Shown: piece by piece, positions 6,441 to 7,921 of the stretch | Numbering within the stretch: position 1 is the first letter of the stretch | Layout: each line of letters starts with the position of its first letter | Origin: CAZQKE01 sp964593865 | GTDB lineage: Bacteria > Chloroflexota > Anaerolineae > JAAYZQ01 | Reading direction: 5' to 3' | Assembly (NCBI GenBank): GCA_964593865.1 | Contig: CAZQKE010000016.1 | Location: 1-7,921, forward strand | Length of the DNA stretch: 7,921 bases | The notes under the pieces: model-generated | What the model saw: only the letters and a program-made list of their open reading frames with translations | Told to the model about the DNA's origin: nothing | Databases searched by the model: none | Made by a program: the position numbers and the translations under genes

Positions 6441-6464
6441 CAGGGTGCGGCCCTGTGCTACAAT
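6435..6464 (+). promoter_or_regulatory. Near-consensus promoter of radA
   Basis: TTGACA (6435-6440, perfect) is followed after 18 bp by TACAAT (6459-6464, 5 of 6) preceded by TGC, an extended -10. Transcription should start near 6471, about 16 nt before ATG 6487, so the leader still includes the GGGAGAGG ribosome-binding sequence. The frame remains open upstream of the promoter to a GTG at 6445, but that codon lies in the spacer and cannot be the start. Confidence 0.85.
6439..6457. promoter_or_regulatory. Candidate operator palindrome in the radA promoter spacer
   Basis: CACAGGG (6439-6445) and CCCTGTG (6451-6457) form a perfect 7-bp inverted repeat with a 5-bp centre (TGCGG). It overlaps the last two bases of the -35 and nearly fills the spacer, ending 1 bp before the -10. 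A protein bound here would block RNA polymerase, which fits a repressor site. I do not recognise the motif as a known SOS (LexA) box, so the regulator is unknown. Confidence 0.45.
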
Positions 6465-6486
6465 CGGGGGGAAAGGGAGAGGATCC

Positions 6487-7857
6487 ATGGCGAAACCAAA
6501 GGTGCAGTATGTGTGCCAATCGTGTGGGGCGGCGTTCCCCAAATGGACCGGGCAATGTCGCTCCTGCGGCGAATGGAACACCCTAATCGAGACCGTCGTC
6601 GAACCGCGCCGGGAAAAGACCTCCGTCCGTTCCTGGATGCCCCTCAGTCGGCCTCAGCCGTTGCCCCACATCCAGGCCGATCAGTTCAAGCGTTTGCCGG
6701 TCCCCATCGACGAGTTCTCGCGGGTGCTGGGCGGCGGCGTGGTCCCCGGCTCGGTCATCCTCATCGGCGGTGACCCCGGCATCGGCAAATCCACCTTGCT
6801 GTTGCAAGCCTCGGCTCTGATGAGCCAAGAAGGCCAACCGGTTCTCTACGTTTCGGGGGAGGAGAGCGTCCAGCAGATCAAAATGCGGGCCGACCGGTTG
6901 GGCCTGTCCTCGCCGAACCTGTATGTGGTCGCAGAGGTTTCGCTGGATCAGATACTGGCCCACATTGAGCAGCTCCGCCCCCGCTTGGTCGTGGTGGACT
7001 CAATCCAGGCCATCTCCACGGAGGAGCTGGATTCGGCAGCAGGTAGCGTCAGTCAGGTCAAAGCCTGTGCTACGGCCCTGCTGCGCCAGGCCAAATCCGG
7101 CGCAACGCCCATCTTTTTGGTGGGGCACGTCACCAAAGCAGGGGCCATCGCCGGCCCCCGTGTCCTGGAGCACATTGTGGACGCGGTGCTCTACCTGGAA
7201 GGCGACCGCTTTCACGCTTACCGCCTGCTGCGCAGCGTCAAAAACCGCTTCGGCTCCACCAACGAGGTGGGCGTGTTCGAGATGACGGAGCGGGGCATGA
7301 GCCAGGTCCTCAACCCTTCCGAAGCCTTTTTATCGGAGCGGCTACCCGATGCCGCCGGTTCGGCCATCGCCGTCACGATGGAGGGCACGCGCCCCCTCTT
7401 GGTCGAAATCCAAGCCCTGGCCAGCACGACCAGTTTCGGCCTGCCGCGCCGCACGGCCAACGGCGTGGACTTTAACCGCCTGTTGTTGTTGGTGGCCGTT
7501 CTCTCCAAGCGGGTGGGGTTGCGCCTGTTTGACCAGGATGTGTTCGTCAACGTCATCGGCGGCATCAAAATCACCGAACCGGCGGCGGACCTGGCCCTGG
7601 CCCTGGCCATCGCCTCCAGCTTCCGCAACCGACCTCTGCCCGCCGACCTGGCCGCCGTGGGGGAAGTGGGCCTTTCCGGCGAATTGCGGGCGGTGAGCCA
7701 GCTTCCCAGGCGTCTGCAGGAAGCGGCCAAGCTGGGGTTCAAACGCTGTCTCATCCCGGCCACCCACAGGCGGTTGCATCCACCCCCGGCAGACATTGAA
7801 ATCCTGCCTGCCCGTTCCCTATCCGACGCGCTGGCCCTGGCCCTCGGCGACCGATGA
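6487..7857 (+). CDS. radA: DNA repair/recombination protein RadA (Sms)
   Basis: A 456-residue protein, the usual RadA length. It has an N-terminal C4 zinc finger (C10, C13, C24, C27; CQSCGAAFPKWTGQCRSCGE), a RecA-like ATPase with Walker A GGDPGIGKST (94-103) and Walker B LVVVD (167-171), and the RadA-specific KNRFG motif (252-256). A Lon-protease-like C-terminal domain follows (about 290-456), including EPAADLALALAI (364-375) and GEVGLSGELRAV (392-403). In place of the Lon catalytic serine the domain has Ala, as usual in RadA, so it is not expected to be a protease. RadA is a DnaB-like, ATP-driven helicase that extends D-loops and processes branch structures during recombinational repair, acting with RecA in the cytoplasm. 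ATG 6487 follows GGGAGAGG and gives the canonical start MAKPKVQYVCQSCG. The gene is divergent from the GH57 gene and appears monocistronic, with no credible downstream partner in the window. Confidence 0.98.
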   Translation: MAKPKVQYVCQSCGAAFPKWTGQCRSCGEWNTLIETVVEPRREKTSVRSWMPLSRPQPLPHIQADQFKRLPVPIDEFSRVLGGGVVPGSVILIGGDPGIGKSTLLLQASALMSQEGQPVLYVSGEESVQQIKMRADRLGLSSPNLYVVAEVSLDQILAHIEQLRPRLVVVDSIQAISTEELDSAAGSVSQVKACATALLRQAKSGATPIFLVGHVTKAGAIAGPRVLEHIVDAVLYLEGDRFHAYRLLRSVKNRFGSTNEVGVFEMTERGMSQVLNPSEAFLSERLPDAAGSAIAVTMEGTRPLLVEIQALASTTSFGLPRRTANGVDFNRLLLLVAVLSKRVGLRLFDQDVFVNVIGGIKITEPAADLALALAIASSFRNRPLPADLAAVGEVGLSGELRAVSQLPRRLQEAAKLGFKRCLIPATHRRLHPPPADIEILPARSLSDALALALGDR

Positions 7858-7866
7858 TCTTCGGCG

Positions 7867-7904
7867 GCGACTCAAGTCGCTCCTTTCGGGCCTGCAGCCG
7901 GGCG
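7867..7904 (+). repeat. Palindromic module, copy 2 (downstream of radA)
   Basis: It begins 9 bp after the radA stop with GCGACT-CA-AGTCGC (7867-7880), followed by TCCT, TT, CGGGCC, TGCA, GCCG, GG and CG, the same layout as 6224-6261. On the radA transcript the palindrome would fold into a GC-rich hairpin. No U-run follows, so it is more like a 3'-end stabiliser or dispersed repeat than a rho-independent terminator. The remaining 17 bp to the window edge include TGCATTCGCG, loosely like TGCATCCTCA at 6284-6293 beside copy 1. Confidence 0.5.
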
Positions 7905-7921
7905 TATTCGTGCATTCGCGT

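Noticed and set aside
7854..7921. Possible gene overlapping the radA stop by ATGA and open to the window edge
   Set aside because: Only 22 codons are visible, without a ribosome-binding site apart from radA coding sequence, and most of the stretch is the palindromic module; composition is Ser/Arg/Cys-rich and not gene-like. It would need sequence beyond 7921 to reconsider.
1..7921. A new defence, mobile or biosynthetic system spanning the window
   Set aside because: Every large ORF is assigned to a known family and the genes lie in separate transcription units; no transposase, integrase, nuclease-effector pair, toxin-antitoxin or CRISPR signal was seen.

Overview
The window is a GC-rich bacterial chromosomal segment that looks most like Chloroflexota (Anaerolineae-type). 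The clues are a membrane protein joining a zinc ribbon to LysM domains through long Thr/Pro linkers, a Thr/Pro-linked lipoprotein GH57 enzyme ending in a glucodextranase-type C-terminal module, and short palindromic elements in non-coding DNA. This assignment is inference from protein style; there is no rRNA or other strong marker.

Layout. Positions 1-1499 (minus strand) hold a probable two-gene operon: a zinc ribbon/transmembrane/triple-LysM protein (216-1499), then 12 bp later a small two-helix membrane protein that runs off the left edge (1-203). A divergent intergenic region (1500-1626) separates it from a plus-strand MFS transporter of the spinster-like type (1627-2889). The MFS gene converges across 127 bp on a large minus-strand gene (3017-6181) for a secreted, lipid-anchored GH57 amylopullulanase-like enzyme. 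That gene has a leader of about 210 nt full of palindromes (6182-6390). It is divergent from radA on the plus strand (6487-7857), a full-length DNA recombination/repair protein. The last 64 bp hold another palindromic element and no convincing gene.

Regulation is unusually legible. Three promoters are near consensus (LysM, GH57, radA), all with an extended -10 beginning TGC. The MFS promoter is weaker. The GH57 and radA -35 boxes face away from each other inside one perfect inverted repeat, and a second palindrome fills much of the radA spacer.

The genes do not form one pathway. The surface LysM protein and the surface GH57 enzyme both suit a cell-envelope/polysaccharide lifestyle, whereas radA is housekeeping. 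I found no CRISPR array, tRNA, rRNA, transposase, toxin-antitoxin pair or recognisable defence system. The most interesting signals are the GH57/radA promoter architecture and two related 38-bp palindromic modules that bracket radA as direct repeats.
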